From positions 2,076,501 to 2,140,500 of the forward strand of contig NZ_CP141608.1 of the NCBI RefSeq assembly GCF_035581345.1: 64,000 nucleotides of DNA. The letters run 5' to 3'. Shown here piece by piece: positions 41,355-50,992 of this stretch. Under the pieces are notes generated by a model, which had not been told where the DNA came from, made no database searches, and worked only from the letters and a program-made list of their open reading frames with translations. The first letter of the stretch is position 1; the number at the start of each line of letters is the position of its first letter. Source of the stretch: Pseudomonas sp. JQ170C (GTDB lineage: Bacteria > Pseudomonadota > Gammaproteobacteria > Pseudomonadales > Pseudomonadaceae). The position numbers were made by a program, and so were the translations under genes.

Positions 41355-42419
41355 CTACACCTCGCTGTACATGCGGCCAGGGTTGAAGATGCCCTGGGGG
41401 TCGAGCTGAGCTTTGAGTTGCCGGTGGTAGCGCAGCAAAGGCGGTGACAGCGGATGAAACGGGCTGTCGCAGTGGCCGGCAGTGAAGCAGGTGGCGTGGC
41501 CACCGACGTCGGCGGTGAGTTGGCGGATCAGCGCGGCATTGGCATCGGACTTCAGCCAGCGCTGCGCGCCACCCCAGTCGATCAGTTGCTCGCCGGGCAG
41601 CGCCAGCACGCCGGTGCTGGTCGGTACCGACAAGCGCCACAGCGGGCCCGGGGTGGTGAAGAACTCCAGGCGCTGCTCACGCAGCTCGGCCCAGTACGTG
41701 CTCTCGATCAGTTCACCGCCAAGACGCTCGCGCGCGGCCATCACCGAACTTTCGCCGCCTTCCAGGCGCAGGTGCAGCGCCTGGCCGTCATGACTGGCGG
41801 CGCTCAGTGGAATGGGTTGCTGGCCCCACTCGGCGAGCTTGCGCAGCGCCACGGCGACCTCCATCTCCAGGCGCAGGCTGAGGCACTGGCGGGGCTTGGG
41901 CAGCACTTTGAGCGACACTTCGGTAATCACGCCCAGGCAGCCAAAACTGCCGGCCAGCAAACGCGACAGGTCATAGCCGGCAACGTTTTTCATGACCTCG
42001 CCACCGAAACGCAGGTGCTTGCCGGTACCTGTGATCAATCGGGTACCCAAGACCAGGTCGCGCACCGCGCCGGACCACGGCCGCCGCGGGCCCGAGAGGC
42101 CTGTAGCGAGCATTCCGCCGAGGGTCGCGGTGTCGCCATGGCGCGCAGGCTCACACGTGAGCATCTGCCCGGCCGCGTCCAGCACCGCTTCCAGCTCCGC
42201 CAGCGGTGTGCCGGCGCGGGCGGTGATCACCAGCTCGGTCGGGTCGTAGCTGACGATGCCGCGATGAGCACGGGTATCGAGCACTTTGCCGTCAACGTTA
42301 CGGCCGAGAAACGCCTTGCTGTTACCACCCTGGATGCGCAACGCAGTCGAGTTGTCGAGGGCGTCATTGACCTGCTCCAGCAGCGCCGCGCTGGCGTCGC
42401 AGTCATGCGGCATAACCAT
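41355..42419 (-). CDS. glcE: Glycolate oxidase FAD-binding subunit GlcE
   Basis: This encodes 354 residues, starting at an ATG that overlaps the glcD stop (TAATG). An FAD_binding_4 pattern is visible (LRIQGGNSKAFLGR, TLGGMLATGLSGPRRPW, VMKNVAGYDLSRL). It forms the glycolate oxidase complex with GlcD and GlcF. The operon order D-E-F is the usual one. Confidence 0.95.
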   Translation of the reverse strand: MVMPHDCDASAALLEQVNDALDNSTALRIQGGNSKAFLGRNVDGKVLDTRAHRGIVSYDPTELVITARAGTPLAELEAVLDAAGQMLTCEPARHGDTATLGGMLATGLSGPRRPWSGAVRDLVLGTRLITGTGKHLRFGGEVMKNVAGYDLSRLLAGSFGCLGVITEVSLKVLPKPRQCLSLRLEMEVAVALRKLAEWGQQPIPLSAASHDGQALHLRLEGGESSVMAARERLGGELIESTYWAELREQRLEFFTTPGPLWRLSVPTSTGVLALPGEQLIDWGGAQRWLKSDANAALIRQLTADVGGHATCFTAGHCDSPFHPLSPPLLRYHRQLKAQLDPQGIFNPGRMYSEV

Positions 42420-43918
42420 TAGAAACGCTCCAGATCAGGAAAAGGCAGCTTGCCGTGATGGACGTGCAGGGCACCGAATTCGGCGCAGCGGTGCAGGGTA
42501 GGGATGTTCTTGCCCGGGTTGAGCAGGCTGCCGGGATCAAAGGCGGCTTTCACGGCGTGGAACAGGGTGAGTTCGTCGCTGTTGAACTGGGCACACATCT
42601 GGTTGATCTTCTCGCGCCCCACGCCGTGCTCACCGGTGATGGTGCCGCCCACCGCGACGCAGAGTTCGAGGATCTTGCCGCCCAGTGACTCGGCACGCGC
42701 CAGTTCACCGGGCTGGTTGGCATCGAACAGAATCAAGGGGTGCATGTTGCCGTCACCGGCGTGGAACACGTTGGCCACACGCAGGCCGAAGGCCTCGGAC
42801 AGTTCACGGATGCGCCTGAGCACACCGGGCAGCTCGCGACGCGGGATGGTGCCGTCCATGCAGTAGTAGTCCGGCGAAATACGCCCTACGGCCGGGAAGG
42901 CGTTCTTGCGCCCGGCCCAGAACTTGACGCGCTCGACCTCGTCGCGAGCCATGCGCACCTCGGATGCACCGGCCTTGGTCAGTACCGCACGGACACGCTC
43001 GCACTCGTCGTGGACGTCGGCCTCCACACCGTCGAGTTCGCACAGCAGGATGGCTTCGGCATCCACCGGGTAGCCGGCGTGAATAAAGTCTTCGGCGGCG
43101 CGAATCGCCAGGTTGTCCATCATCTCCAGGCCGCCCGGGATGATGCCGGCTGCAATGATTTCACCGACCGCACGCCCGGCTTTCTCCACGGCGTCAAAGC
43201 TGGCCAGCAACACCTTGGCCACTTGGGGCTTGGGCAGGAGCTTGACGGTGACTTCGGTGATGATCCCAAGCAGGCCTTCAGAACCGGTGAACAAGGCGAG
43301 CAGGTCGAAGCCGGGTGAGTCCAGGGCATCGCTGCCCAGGGTCATGCGCTCGCCTTCAATGGTGAGAATGTCCACCTTCAGGAGATTGTGAACAGTCAGG
43401 CCATATTTCAGGCAATGCACGCCACCGGCGTTCTCGGCGACGTTACCGCCAATCGAGCAGGCGATCTGCGAGGAGGGGTCGGGTGCGTAATACAGGCCGT
43501 AAGGTGCGGCCGCCTGAGAAATCGCCAGGTTGCGAACGCCCGGCTGGACGCGGGCAAAACGCCCCTGCGGGTTGACCTCAAGAATGTGTTTGAAACGCGC
43601 CATCACCAGCAGAACACCTTGGGCCAGCGGCAGCGCGCCACCTGACAAGCCGGTCCCGGCCCCGCGCGCCACCACGGGCACCGTGCGCTGATGACAGAGT
43701 TTGAGCAGTCGCTCGACCTGTTCGACGCGCTCAGGCAACACCACCAGCATCGGCGTGGTGGTGTAGGCCGAGAGCCCGTCGCATTCGTAGGGTTTGAGGT
43801 CTTCCTGGGTGTGCAGCACTTCCATGTCCGGAAGCTGTGCACGCAATTCAGCCAGAAGGGCGGATTTGTCGACCTTGGGCAGCGCGCCATCGACGCGCTC
43901 GTCGTACAAAATACTCAT
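42419..43918 (-). CDS. glcD: Glycolate oxidase catalytic subunit GlcD
   Basis: This encodes 499 residues from the ATG at 43918, the same length as E. coli GlcD. The FAD domain (PVVARGAGTGLSGGALPLAQ, GGNVAENAGGVHCLKYG) and the C-terminal cap with HAGDGNMHPL and EHGVGREK are clear. It is the first gene of the operon and is transcribed away from glcC. A longer in-frame upstream extension is unlikely. Confidence 0.96.
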   Translation of the reverse strand: MSILYDERVDGALPKVDKSALLAELRAQLPDMEVLHTQEDLKPYECDGLSAYTTTPMLVVLPERVEQVERLLKLCHQRTVPVVARGAGTGLSGGALPLAQGVLLVMARFKHILEVNPQGRFARVQPGVRNLAISQAAAPYGLYYAPDPSSQIACSIGGNVAENAGGVHCLKYGLTVHNLLKVDILTIEGERMTLGSDALDSPGFDLLALFTGSEGLLGIITEVTVKLLPKPQVAKVLLASFDAVEKAGRAVGEIIAAGIIPGGLEMMDNLAIRAAEDFIHAGYPVDAEAILLCELDGVEADVHDECERVRAVLTKAGASEVRMARDEVERVKFWAGRKNAFPAVGRISPDYYCMDGTIPRRELPGVLRRIRELSEAFGLRVANVFHAGDGNMHPLILFDANQPGELARAESLGGKILELCVAVGGTITGEHGVGREKINQMCAQFNSDELTLFHAVKAAFDPGSLLNPGKNIPTLHRCAEFGALHVHHGKLPFPDLERF

Positions 43919-44030
43919 GGCAGGTTTCTCGCTTGAAGTCGTTCTTGTGTGCAGCACCGGTAGCGAGCCGATCCGCTTGTTATAGAGGTATGTGTAGAGC
44001 CTTGTATGAACGCCGTCTATTGCTATCTGG

Positions 44031-44155
44031 ACTGGTATGACCAGTTTTTTCCAGCAGGTACCCGCCCGATCCCTGCGGTGAGGCTTATCTATAGAGGGAT
44101 GCTGCAGCTATAGTGCGAGGCACGTGAACCACCCATCAGCACTGGTACTACCAGT
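44031..44155. promoter_or_regulatory. Two GlcC operators between glcD and glcC
   Basis: ACTGGTATGACCAGT (44031-44045) and ACTGGTACTACCAGT (44141-44155) share the arms ACTGGT/ACCAGT around a three-base centre, 110 bp apart. The core TGGT-N3-ACCA is the FadR-subfamily GntR operator. One lies upstream of glcD; the other is just ahead of the preferred glcC start and could mediate autoregulation. Confidence 0.82.
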
Positions 44156-44171
44156 GATCGAGGCGCCCAGC

Positions 44172-44945
44172 ATGCAGGAAGAGACAGCCGGTATTCGCCG
44201 CCAGGTCAGTGATGTGGTGGCCGAGCGGATTGAGCGATTGATCGTCGATGGCGTGCTCAAGGTCGGCCAGGCACTGCCGTCGGAGCGCCGCCTGTGCGAG
44301 AAACTGGGGATATCCCGCTCGGCCCTGCGTGAAGGGCTGAAGGTGCTGCGTGGGCGCGGCATTATCGAGACGGCCCAGGGCCGCGATTCACGGGTTGCCA
44401 GGCTGAACGGGCCGCGTGATTCCAGCCCGCTCATGCACCTGTTCAACTCCCAGCCGCGCACCCTCTTTGACCTGTTGGAGGTGCGCGTCCTGCTGGAGGC
44501 CGAATCGGCACGCCTGGCCGCCTTGCGTGGTACAGACGCGGACTTCGTGCTGCTGACCCGCCGCTATGAAGAAATGCTCTCCGCCCACAGCCAGGCAGAA
44601 GCGGTCGAGCCGCACGAACATGCCCGCCTGGATCACGCCTTCCACCTGGCGATCTGCGAGGCCTCGCATAATCCGGTGTTGCTGCACACCCTGCAGTCAT
44701 TGACCGACCTGATGCTCAGCACCGTGTTCGCCTCGGTCAACAACCTCTACCACCGGCCCCTGCAAAAACGCCAGATCGACCGCCAGCATGCCCGGCTCTA
44801 TCACGCGGTCATCGAGCGCCTGCCAGAGCAAGCCCAACGCGCCGCGCGCGAACACATCAACAGCATCCGCGACAACCTCAAGGAGATCGAATTGGAGGAG
44901 CAGCGCCTGGTGCGCGCAACCATGCGCCTTGAAGGCTGGACGTAG
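44172..44945 (+). CDS. glcC: GntR-family regulator of glycolate genes GlcC
   Basis: This encodes 257 residues from the ATG at 44172 with GAGG upstream; a GTG at 44124 would lie before the second operator. The N-terminus is a GntR winged helix (VSDVVAERIERLIVDGVL, LPSERRLCEKLGISRSALRE). The C-terminal FCD domain has metal-ligand histidines (LDHAFHLAICEASHNPVLL). Divergent placement beside glcDEF supports the name. Confidence 0.92.
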   Translation: MQEETAGIRRQVSDVVAERIERLIVDGVLKVGQALPSERRLCEKLGISRSALREGLKVLRGRGIIETAQGRDSRVARLNGPRDSSPLMHLFNSQPRTLFDLLEVRVLLEAESARLAALRGTDADFVLLTRRYEEMLSAHSQAEAVEPHEHARLDHAFHLAICEASHNPVLLHTLQSLTDLMLSTVFASVNNLYHRPLQKRQIDRQHARLYHAVIERLPEQAQRAAREHINSIRDNLKEIELEEQRLVRATMRLEGWT

Positions 44946-45001
44946 CGGTCCGGGGCCCGACCTTGACAAGCCGAGGTCTTGCTCGTTGCGCGCTTCATTA
45001 C

Positions 45002-47668
45002 TTACCAGCTCATCCTCAGGCCCAGGTTGCCGCTGACGCCTTCCAGCGTATTGCTATCGAAATTGGCAGTGTAATCCGCCGCCAGATACACACTCACGGT
45101 CGAAGACAGCGTGGCAACCGCCCCTACGCCCAGATCGGCCGTAGACGATTGGTGATCGCTTTTGATCCGATCGACGTCATCGTAGGTCACCGTGTCGCTG
45201 CCACCATAGGTACGCCAGGCATTGGCTCGCACGTAAGGTTCGATGGGCGTGTCCTGCACCCGGTAACGCCCCTTCAGGCGCACACCCAGACGACCAGTCC
45301 AGTAGTCCTGGGCATCGAATGACACCTTGGAAATCCCGTCACTCTGGCTGTCCAGATCTATCTGCTGATTGATGACCTGAACCTGCGGCTCCACTACCCA
45401 TCGCTCGCTGATCGCAATCGGATAACCAGCTTCTGCCGACAACGCCAGTGCGTGACCTCTGCTGTCCATCTTTACGCCACGATTGGATTTGTTGTCACCA
45501 TCAAAACGGGTGCCCATGGCTACCAGATCCACGTACCAGCCTGGGGGCGCAGTCAATGTCCAGTAGGTACCGAAGTGGTCGCCGTCGAGTTTGACTCGGC
45601 CGGAATGACGGTCCTGGAAACCCTCGGCAAAGCCTTTGACGTCACCGTGCAGGCGGCTGCGGCCCATGAACAGCCCGAAGCGCTGGATCTGCCCGCCGCG
45701 GGTAAGCGCGGCGTACAGGTCATGGCCCACCTGGTAGCCCTTGGTGGAGCCGTCGAAGCTCGGTGACACGGTACCTGACCAGCTTTTGTCGACGTCACTG
45801 CCATAAGTACGGCCCCAGCCGGCTGGTGCGGCGCCGGTTTCGCTCAGGAGGCTTTGTTCGCCTTGGCGGTCATGGAAGGTGCCCAGTGCTTGCAACGTCA
45901 TCAACTGCGCCGTCGGCACCACTACCGAATACACCGGCACCTCCAGGCGATACAGCGGAATCGGGTCGGCGCCGGCAATGGCGCTCGGCAGGGCTGGAGT
46001 GGTGAGGGCAGGGGCCGGTGAGCGTTCGGCAGACGCCTGGGTCGGTGCTGGGGCAGCGGGCTCGACCGGCGCGACGGGCTGCGCTGTTGGCGGTTCCACC
46101 GGCGGTTCATCCGGCGCTACCACGGGCGTTACCGGGGGAATCGGCGCAACCGGCACCACGGCTGCCGGTGCCGGCGCAGGGGGCGGCAGCGCTTGCGGCG
46201 ACACGGCCACCACGGAAGAGCGCAGATACCAGTTGTTTTCCGAGCCGGCGGTGACACCCCCCTTGAACAGGTAGTATTCATAGGCCCCGGCGGACAGCGA
46301 GCCGTTCAACGCAAAGGCATCGGTGCTGCTGACCGCACCGTTGAGCGCCTGAACGACTTCGATCCCGTTTTGTTGGGTCAGTCCGCCAAGACCGCCCAGG
46401 TTGGTCACGGTCAATTGTGTAGTGCCGCTGAGGGTGCCGTTGGAGACCACCAGTCTGTCGCTGGCCGAGCGGTCGTCACCGAGAACCGTTTGCAGCCACA
46501 ACCGGCCACTGTCACCGACGTAATTACCGTGAACTGTCAGCGAATCCGTGGCGCTGTTACTGCCGGTGGTCATGTCGATGGTGCCGGTGTTATTGAGGGT
46601 TGCCAGTTGACCGGCGGTGTAGGGGCGGATACTGCCTTGGGTGACGGCCAGCACGCTGAGGGTGTCGATGGAAAGCGTGCCGGTATTGCTGCCACTGTCG
46701 CCAAGAAAGAAGTTCCCGGCCAGGTCGAAGTGCGAGTTGTTTCTGAGGTTGACGGTTTCCCAGCCGATAAAACGGGACGCCGTGGCGAAGGTAGTGCTGT
46801 CGAAGGTCAATTGATCACTGCCCAGGCCTGCGTCGATGGACGGCGTCGCGCTCAGTAGGCTTTCCGTCAGGCCGCTGAGCAACGCCGTGTCGTTACCGTC
46901 GCCCATCAGCACGGCAGATTTGATCTGGCCACCGTTGAGCCAGTTGAACGTGTCGTTACCGACGCTGGCGCGGATCTCGCCGTTGATGATGCCGCCACTG
47001 ACGGTGATGCTGTCGTCGCCGCCACTGGTGCTGATATTGCCGCCGATGGTGCCGCCGGAGACTTCAATCCTGTCGATGTCGAATCCGGTGACGAGGTTGC
47101 CGAGGATCGCGCCGCCAGACATGACGTAGACGTTTTTTTCCAGCTTCATGTCTACCCGGCCGATGGTGCCCCCCGTTTGCTGTGCCACGTCGCCGTCCTC
47201 AAAGGCGTCGATAATGGTGCCGCCGGTCATCAGGAAGGTGTCACGGCTATCTCCCTGAGCGAGGGACTGAATTTGCCCGCCGGTCATTACAAAGTCGTCG
47301 ATACCATTGCCTTGCCGAACAGCGCCGGTCACGGTGCCTGCACTGATTTGGAAGCGATCGGCACCGTCGCCTTGGTCGATCGTTCCCACTACGAGTCCGG
47401 AGTGCATAGTGATCAGGTCCACGCCCGGGCCGAAGCTGATATTGCCGTTGACGGTGCCGGAGCCAGTTGCGGGAAACACTAGTGTGTTGTTGCCAAGCAG
47501 GTCGACAAGACCTGCATCACTGCTGCCGCTGTCACAGGCGTAGGTCGTGTCCCCTGCATCAGCCGTCAGGGTACAAGCAGCTTGCACCTGTTGCACTGCC
47601 AGACTAAGAAGCGACAGCGCTCCCGCTTGAAGGAGTCCATTGTTCCCCATACGCAGTATACGGTGCAT
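45002..47668 (-). CDS. Autotransporter with beta-helical passenger and proline-rich linker
   Basis: This encodes 888 residues from the ATG at 47668 (AGAGGA upstream). A signal peptide ends near VQQVQA. Residues about 50-260 have repeated GTI-type strands (DDFVMTGGQIQSLAQGDSRD), forming a predicted beta-helix. A proline/alanine-rich linker lies at about 505-600 (PPPAPAPAAVVPVAPIPP). The C-terminal 250 residues form an autotransporter barrel ending LGLRMSW. The ligand or activity is unknown. Confidence 0.88.
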   Translation of the reverse strand: MHRILRMGNNGLLQAGALSLLSLAVQQVQAACTLTADAGDTTYACDSGSSDAGLVDLLGNNTLVFPATGSGTVNGNISFGPGVDLITMHSGLVVGTIDQGDGADRFQISAGTVTGAVRQGNGIDDFVMTGGQIQSLAQGDSRDTFLMTGGTIIDAFEDGDVAQQTGGTIGRVDMKLEKNVYVMSGGAILGNLVTGFDIDRIEVSGGTIGGNISTSGGDDSITVSGGIINGEIRASVGNDTFNWLNGGQIKSAVLMGDGNDTALLSGLTESLLSATPSIDAGLGSDQLTFDSTTFATASRFIGWETVNLRNNSHFDLAGNFFLGDSGSNTGTLSIDTLSVLAVTQGSIRPYTAGQLATLNNTGTIDMTTGSNSATDSLTVHGNYVGDSGRLWLQTVLGDDRSASDRLVVSNGTLSGTTQLTVTNLGGLGGLTQQNGIEVVQALNGAVSSTDAFALNGSLSAGAYEYYLFKGGVTAGSENNWYLRSSVVAVSPQALPPPAPAPAAVVPVAPIPPVTPVVAPDEPPVEPPTAQPVAPVEPAAPAPTQASAERSPAPALTTPALPSAIAGADPIPLYRLEVPVYSVVVPTAQLMTLQALGTFHDRQGEQSLLSETGAAPAGWGRTYGSDVDKSWSGTVSPSFDGSTKGYQVGHDLYAALTRGGQIQRFGLFMGRSRLHGDVKGFAEGFQDRHSGRVKLDGDHFGTYWTLTAPPGWYVDLVAMGTRFDGDNKSNRGVKMDSRGHALALSAEAGYPIAISERWVVEPQVQVINQQIDLDSQSDGISKVSFDAQDYWTGRLGVRLKGRYRVQDTPIEPYVRANAWRTYGGSDTVTYDDVDRIKSDHQSSTADLGVGAVATLSSTVSVYLAADYTANFDSNTLEGVSGNLGLRMSW

Positions 47669-48082
47669 TAGGAATCCTCTTGCTCGGTATTGTTGTTGTA
47701 TTGAACAAGCATTGACTGTGTCGTGTTGCTTAGTGCGTGGGTATGTTTTGGGTGTAAGTAAGCTCCGGGTGTAAATATGTTTAGAGCGTGAGTGCGGTAT
47801 CTGCAAGTGGCTGGTTGTTGTGGTTCGTGTGTAATGCGAGGCGTGTTTGAACTATTGTGAATAATTATAAAGTAGTAGTGCGCGGAGTTTATTGTGGCTG
47901 GGTGCATGTCTGGGCAGGTCAAGTATCAAAATTGACTAGTCGTTAAGTAGGTAGAAACTACCGCGCATCCGGCAGCGTGCTAGTGCAGTTCAGCCGATGG
48001 GTGGTGGGGTAATGACAAATAAAGTGTCTGAACCGTCAGTGTCTCCACTATTCTGAATAGATAACCCCTTGGGGTATTTATC
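47669..48082. other. AT-rich intergenic region with divergent promoters
   Basis: No gene is supported here. The region is AT-rich (for example AATTATAAAGTAGTAG) and must hold the promoters of the leftward autotransporter and the rightward lipoprotein gene. No named operator is recognised. Confidence 0.5.
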
Positions 48083-48505
48083 ATGCGCAGGATAGTGCTG
48101 TTACTCGCCGCCAGTGCCATTGCAGGTTGTCAAACCCCGATTCCCGTTGCCGATCCGCAGATGGCCTGGGTCGATTTCTCTACACCCTTTCCCAACGACA
48201 GATTGCTGCTGGCCGAGCGCCTGGATAAGCAGCGCCTGCGCGACGGGCGCTTTTTCCAAGTCAGCCCCGGCAGTCATGAATTGATCGTTCGCTTCGACTT
48301 TGAAGTGGCCGGTGGCGGGGGCATGGGCATGATGGGCGGCCCCTCCGTACGTGTGTGTTACCTGACCGTCAATTACGCCCATTTTGAAGCGGGTCAACGC
48401 TATGTCCTCGAGGGCCGTTCGATTGCCTTCACCCCCGAGGCCCGGTTGTACAACGCCAAGCGCGAGATTGTCACCGAGCTCAGCGATTTCTATTGCCTCA
48501 TGTGA
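48083..48505 (+). CDS. Small lipoprotein, function unknown
   Basis: This encodes 140 residues with a lipoprotein signal MRRIVLLLAASAIAGCQTPI (Cys16 in the lipobox). The mature part is beta-rich with a glycine/methionine stretch (GGGGMGMMGGPSVRVCYLTV). It is convergent with the sulfatase-fold gene behind it. No function is assigned. Confidence 0.78.
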   Translation: MRRIVLLLAASAIAGCQTPIPVADPQMAWVDFSTPFPNDRLLLAERLDKQRLRDGRFFQVSPGSHELIVRFDFEVAGGGGMGMMGGPSVRVCYLTVNYAHFEAGQRYVLEGRSIAFTPEARLYNAKREIVTELSDFYCLM

Positions 48506-48511
48506 GGCGAC

Positions 48512-50743
48512 TCAACTTGAGTGGGCACGGAGTTCTTCGGAAAGCTCGTCCACACTCTCCGGTTGCCCAGTCGACTCGGTAATTACACTGAAGTCACTGA
48601 CCTCAACGGCGCCCAACCCATAGCCAAGCAGGTGGAACGAGAACGCCTTGCGCGATTGCGGGTTGTCGAAACTGAAATCCATCTCCAGCGGCTTGTCGGC
48701 GGTCACGAGCATTTCGGCGGGCAGGCCCAGTGGCACATCCTGCTCCAGCTCCTTGGCCTTGAGCAGGATGTAGGCGTTCTGCTGGGGGTCTACCGAGCGT
48801 ACTGTCAGGCGCACCCGCGTCTGTGAGCCCTTGGGCATTTCCAGGTACTGGGCACCAATCAGGTTATCGGCCCAGTCGTCCCTGATCTGCGCTTGAAGCG
48901 GGATGATCGCGGGGCTGCCGAACTGGTAGTGCTGATTCAGCGGCGTGCGCAGCAGTGATTGATCGAGGGCGGTAGCGCGCGCCGTGACCAGCCGGGCGCG
49001 TGAGCCGCCGTACTGGCCAACGAGGGTCTTGCGCTCAGCGATGAAACCTTCGCTTGCGTATTGCTGGCAGCGTTGCTGGAAGTCGCACTCGGCAAAGGTG
49101 CCCTGGCCATCGTGGTAGCGCAGCTTGCCATTGGTGTACGACATGATTTCGCGGCCGCTCGCATAGTCGCGAAACAGCGAGCGCCCGCTCAAGGCTGCGG
49201 GGACGGGCAGGGCGAAATAGTCGAGTATCGACGCGCTCAGGTCGACGTGGCCGTACACCCCGGATTTCACAGAGGGCAGTTGACGCTGCTCGGGCGCAAG
49301 CATCAGGTTGAAACCCCACGATGAGGCCAACCGCACACCGTCGATGCCGTGGGATTCGTCCGAAGTAATGACCACCAAGGTGTCTTGCAACACGCCCTGG
49401 TTTTCCAGGCCGGTGAGAAACTCGCCCAGGGCGTCATCCAGATAGGCAACGGCGGCCTGTTTGGCGGTGTCGTAGCGTTGCAGGTAGTCATCGGGCGCCG
49501 AGTAGGGCTGGTGGGTGCCGACAGTCAGCAGGGTCAGCATCCAGGGCTGCTTGTGCTTTTTCAGCTGGCCGACGTAGTCCAGGGCACCCTCGAAGAAGGC
49601 CTTGTCATCCTTGCCCCACGGGAACTCCAGGTAGTTGCTGTTGGTGAACCACTCAAGCCCCAGGGTGGTGTCGAAACCGATGTGCGGCATGATCTTGTCT
49701 TTGGCCATGAAGCGCAGGCCAGCGCCCTGCAGGTAATGCGTGGTAAAGCCGTTCTGGTGCAACTGAGCGGGCAGGCACGCCTGGTTGCGCTCATTCTGGG
49801 TCAGCATCTCGACACCTTTGGGGGTGCCGTTGTCGAGCTTGTCGTAATCGCCGCAGAGCATTGCATACAGGCCGCGGATGGTCTGGTGGCTGTGCAGCAC
49901 ATAGTCCGGGGTGTTCATGCCGCGTTCGGCCCAGCGGCTGAGGTTGGGCATGAGGTTTTCCTGATAACTGCTGTGCAAGGCCTGGCGGTTGACCCCGATG
50001 TAGGCCCCGGGAATGCCTTCCAGCGCGATGATCAGTACGTTGCGTGCGCTTCCCGGTGCCGCGAGCAGTTTGTGTCCATCCAGATCCAGCTGGGTGAGCC
50101 CCGCCATGTTCGGTGCGACGTCGACAACGTCACCCTCCAGCCATTCCTGCGCGCGGATTTGCACGTCGCCAACGCTTGCGGCCAGCAACTGATGGGGGAG
50201 GTTGTACACGTACCACTGGTCTGCGTCAGTGGGGTGCAGGTGCTGGGTGCCCCAATGGGTCATCAACAGCAGTAGCGGCGCAGCCCACGCGCGGCGCGGC
50301 AATCGCGGCGCGGGGGTGGAGCGTCCCAGCCAATGCGTTGTCAGCCAAACCACCAGCCCCAGCAGGAGGGTGGCTGCGAGCCAGGGTTGGGCGAAACCAC
50401 CGCCGCTGGAGTTTTCCAGAAATTGCGGGTCGATCAGGTAGTGCAGATCCGACACCGTTGGCAGCCTGCCCACGGCGCTGACCAGCTCGACTGTACCCAG
50501 CGTCATCAGCCCCCATGCCAGCAACACCGGCAGCGCTTGCCACCAGGCACGGTTGTGCAACAGCACAATGAGCAGGCTGGCAATCCCCAGGTCTGAAACA
50601 AAACCGAGCGGGCTGGACCACCCCAGTGCCACGCGCAGGCATAAGGGGATGACCAGCACCAGCCCGGTGAGGGCCACAAGGCGCGCACTAGGGTGCTGAA
50701 GCAGGCGGCGGATGACGTTCACAAAAAAAGACCTTCCAATCAT
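48512..50743 (-). CDS. LTA-synthase-like sulfatase-fold membrane enzyme
   Basis: This encodes up to 744 residues; the best ribosome site (GGAAGG) favours a GTG at 50722 over the ATG at 50743. Four to five membrane segments occupy about residues 20-165. The periplasmic domain has LIIALEGIPGAYIG, HSHQTIRGLYAMLCGDY with the likely nucleophilic threonine, and SDESHGIDG metal ligands. A C-terminal beta domain follows. It probably transfers phosphoglycerol or phosphoethanolamine to an envelope glycan. The 250 bases upstream hold no gene. Confidence 0.85.
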   Translation of the reverse strand: MIGRSFFVNVIRRLLQHPSARLVALTGLVLVIPLCLRVALGWSSPLGFVSDLGIASLLIVLLHNRAWWQALPVLLAWGLMTLGTVELVSAVGRLPTVSDLHYLIDPQFLENSSGGGFAQPWLAATLLLGLVVWLTTHWLGRSTPAPRLPRRAWAAPLLLLMTHWGTQHLHPTDADQWYVYNLPHQLLAASVGDVQIRAQEWLEGDVVDVAPNMAGLTQLDLDGHKLLAAPGSARNVLIIALEGIPGAYIGVNRQALHSSYQENLMPNLSRWAERGMNTPDYVLHSHQTIRGLYAMLCGDYDKLDNGTPKGVEMLTQNERNQACLPAQLHQNGFTTHYLQGAGLRFMAKDKIMPHIGFDTTLGLEWFTNSNYLEFPWGKDDKAFFEGALDYVGQLKKHKQPWMLTLLTVGTHQPYSAPDDYLQRYDTAKQAAVAYLDDALGEFLTGLENQGVLQDTLVVITSDESHGIDGVRLASSWGFNLMLAPEQRQLPSVKSGVYGHVDLSASILDYFALPVPAALSGRSLFRDYASGREIMSYTNGKLRYHDGQGTFAECDFQQRCQQYASEGFIAERKTLVGQYGGSRARLVTARATALDQSLLRTPLNQHYQFGSPAIIPLQAQIRDDWADNLIGAQYLEMPKGSQTRVRLTVRSVDPQQNAYILLKAKELEQDVPLGLPAEMLVTADKPLEMDFSFDNPQSRKAFSFHLLGYGLGAVEVSDFSVITESTGQPESVDELSEELRAHSS

Positions 50744-50992
50744 CAAAACTTCACATAAGTATGCGCAATGGTATCAAGCTATGTGAAAGTTATCCGGGAA
50801 AATCATTAGTCCGCTCGGAATTTGCCGGCGCCGCTCTGCCCGGGCCCCGAAAGAACACCCGGTCGACGCTGGGAAGCCATTCAAGATAATAAGAATCGTC
50901 CTATATTTCGCATTGTTACAACGGGGAGGTGGACGGCGTAATCTGGAAATATAAGGATTTTGGCTTCGTCAGCATGGATGCTTGAGGGATAT

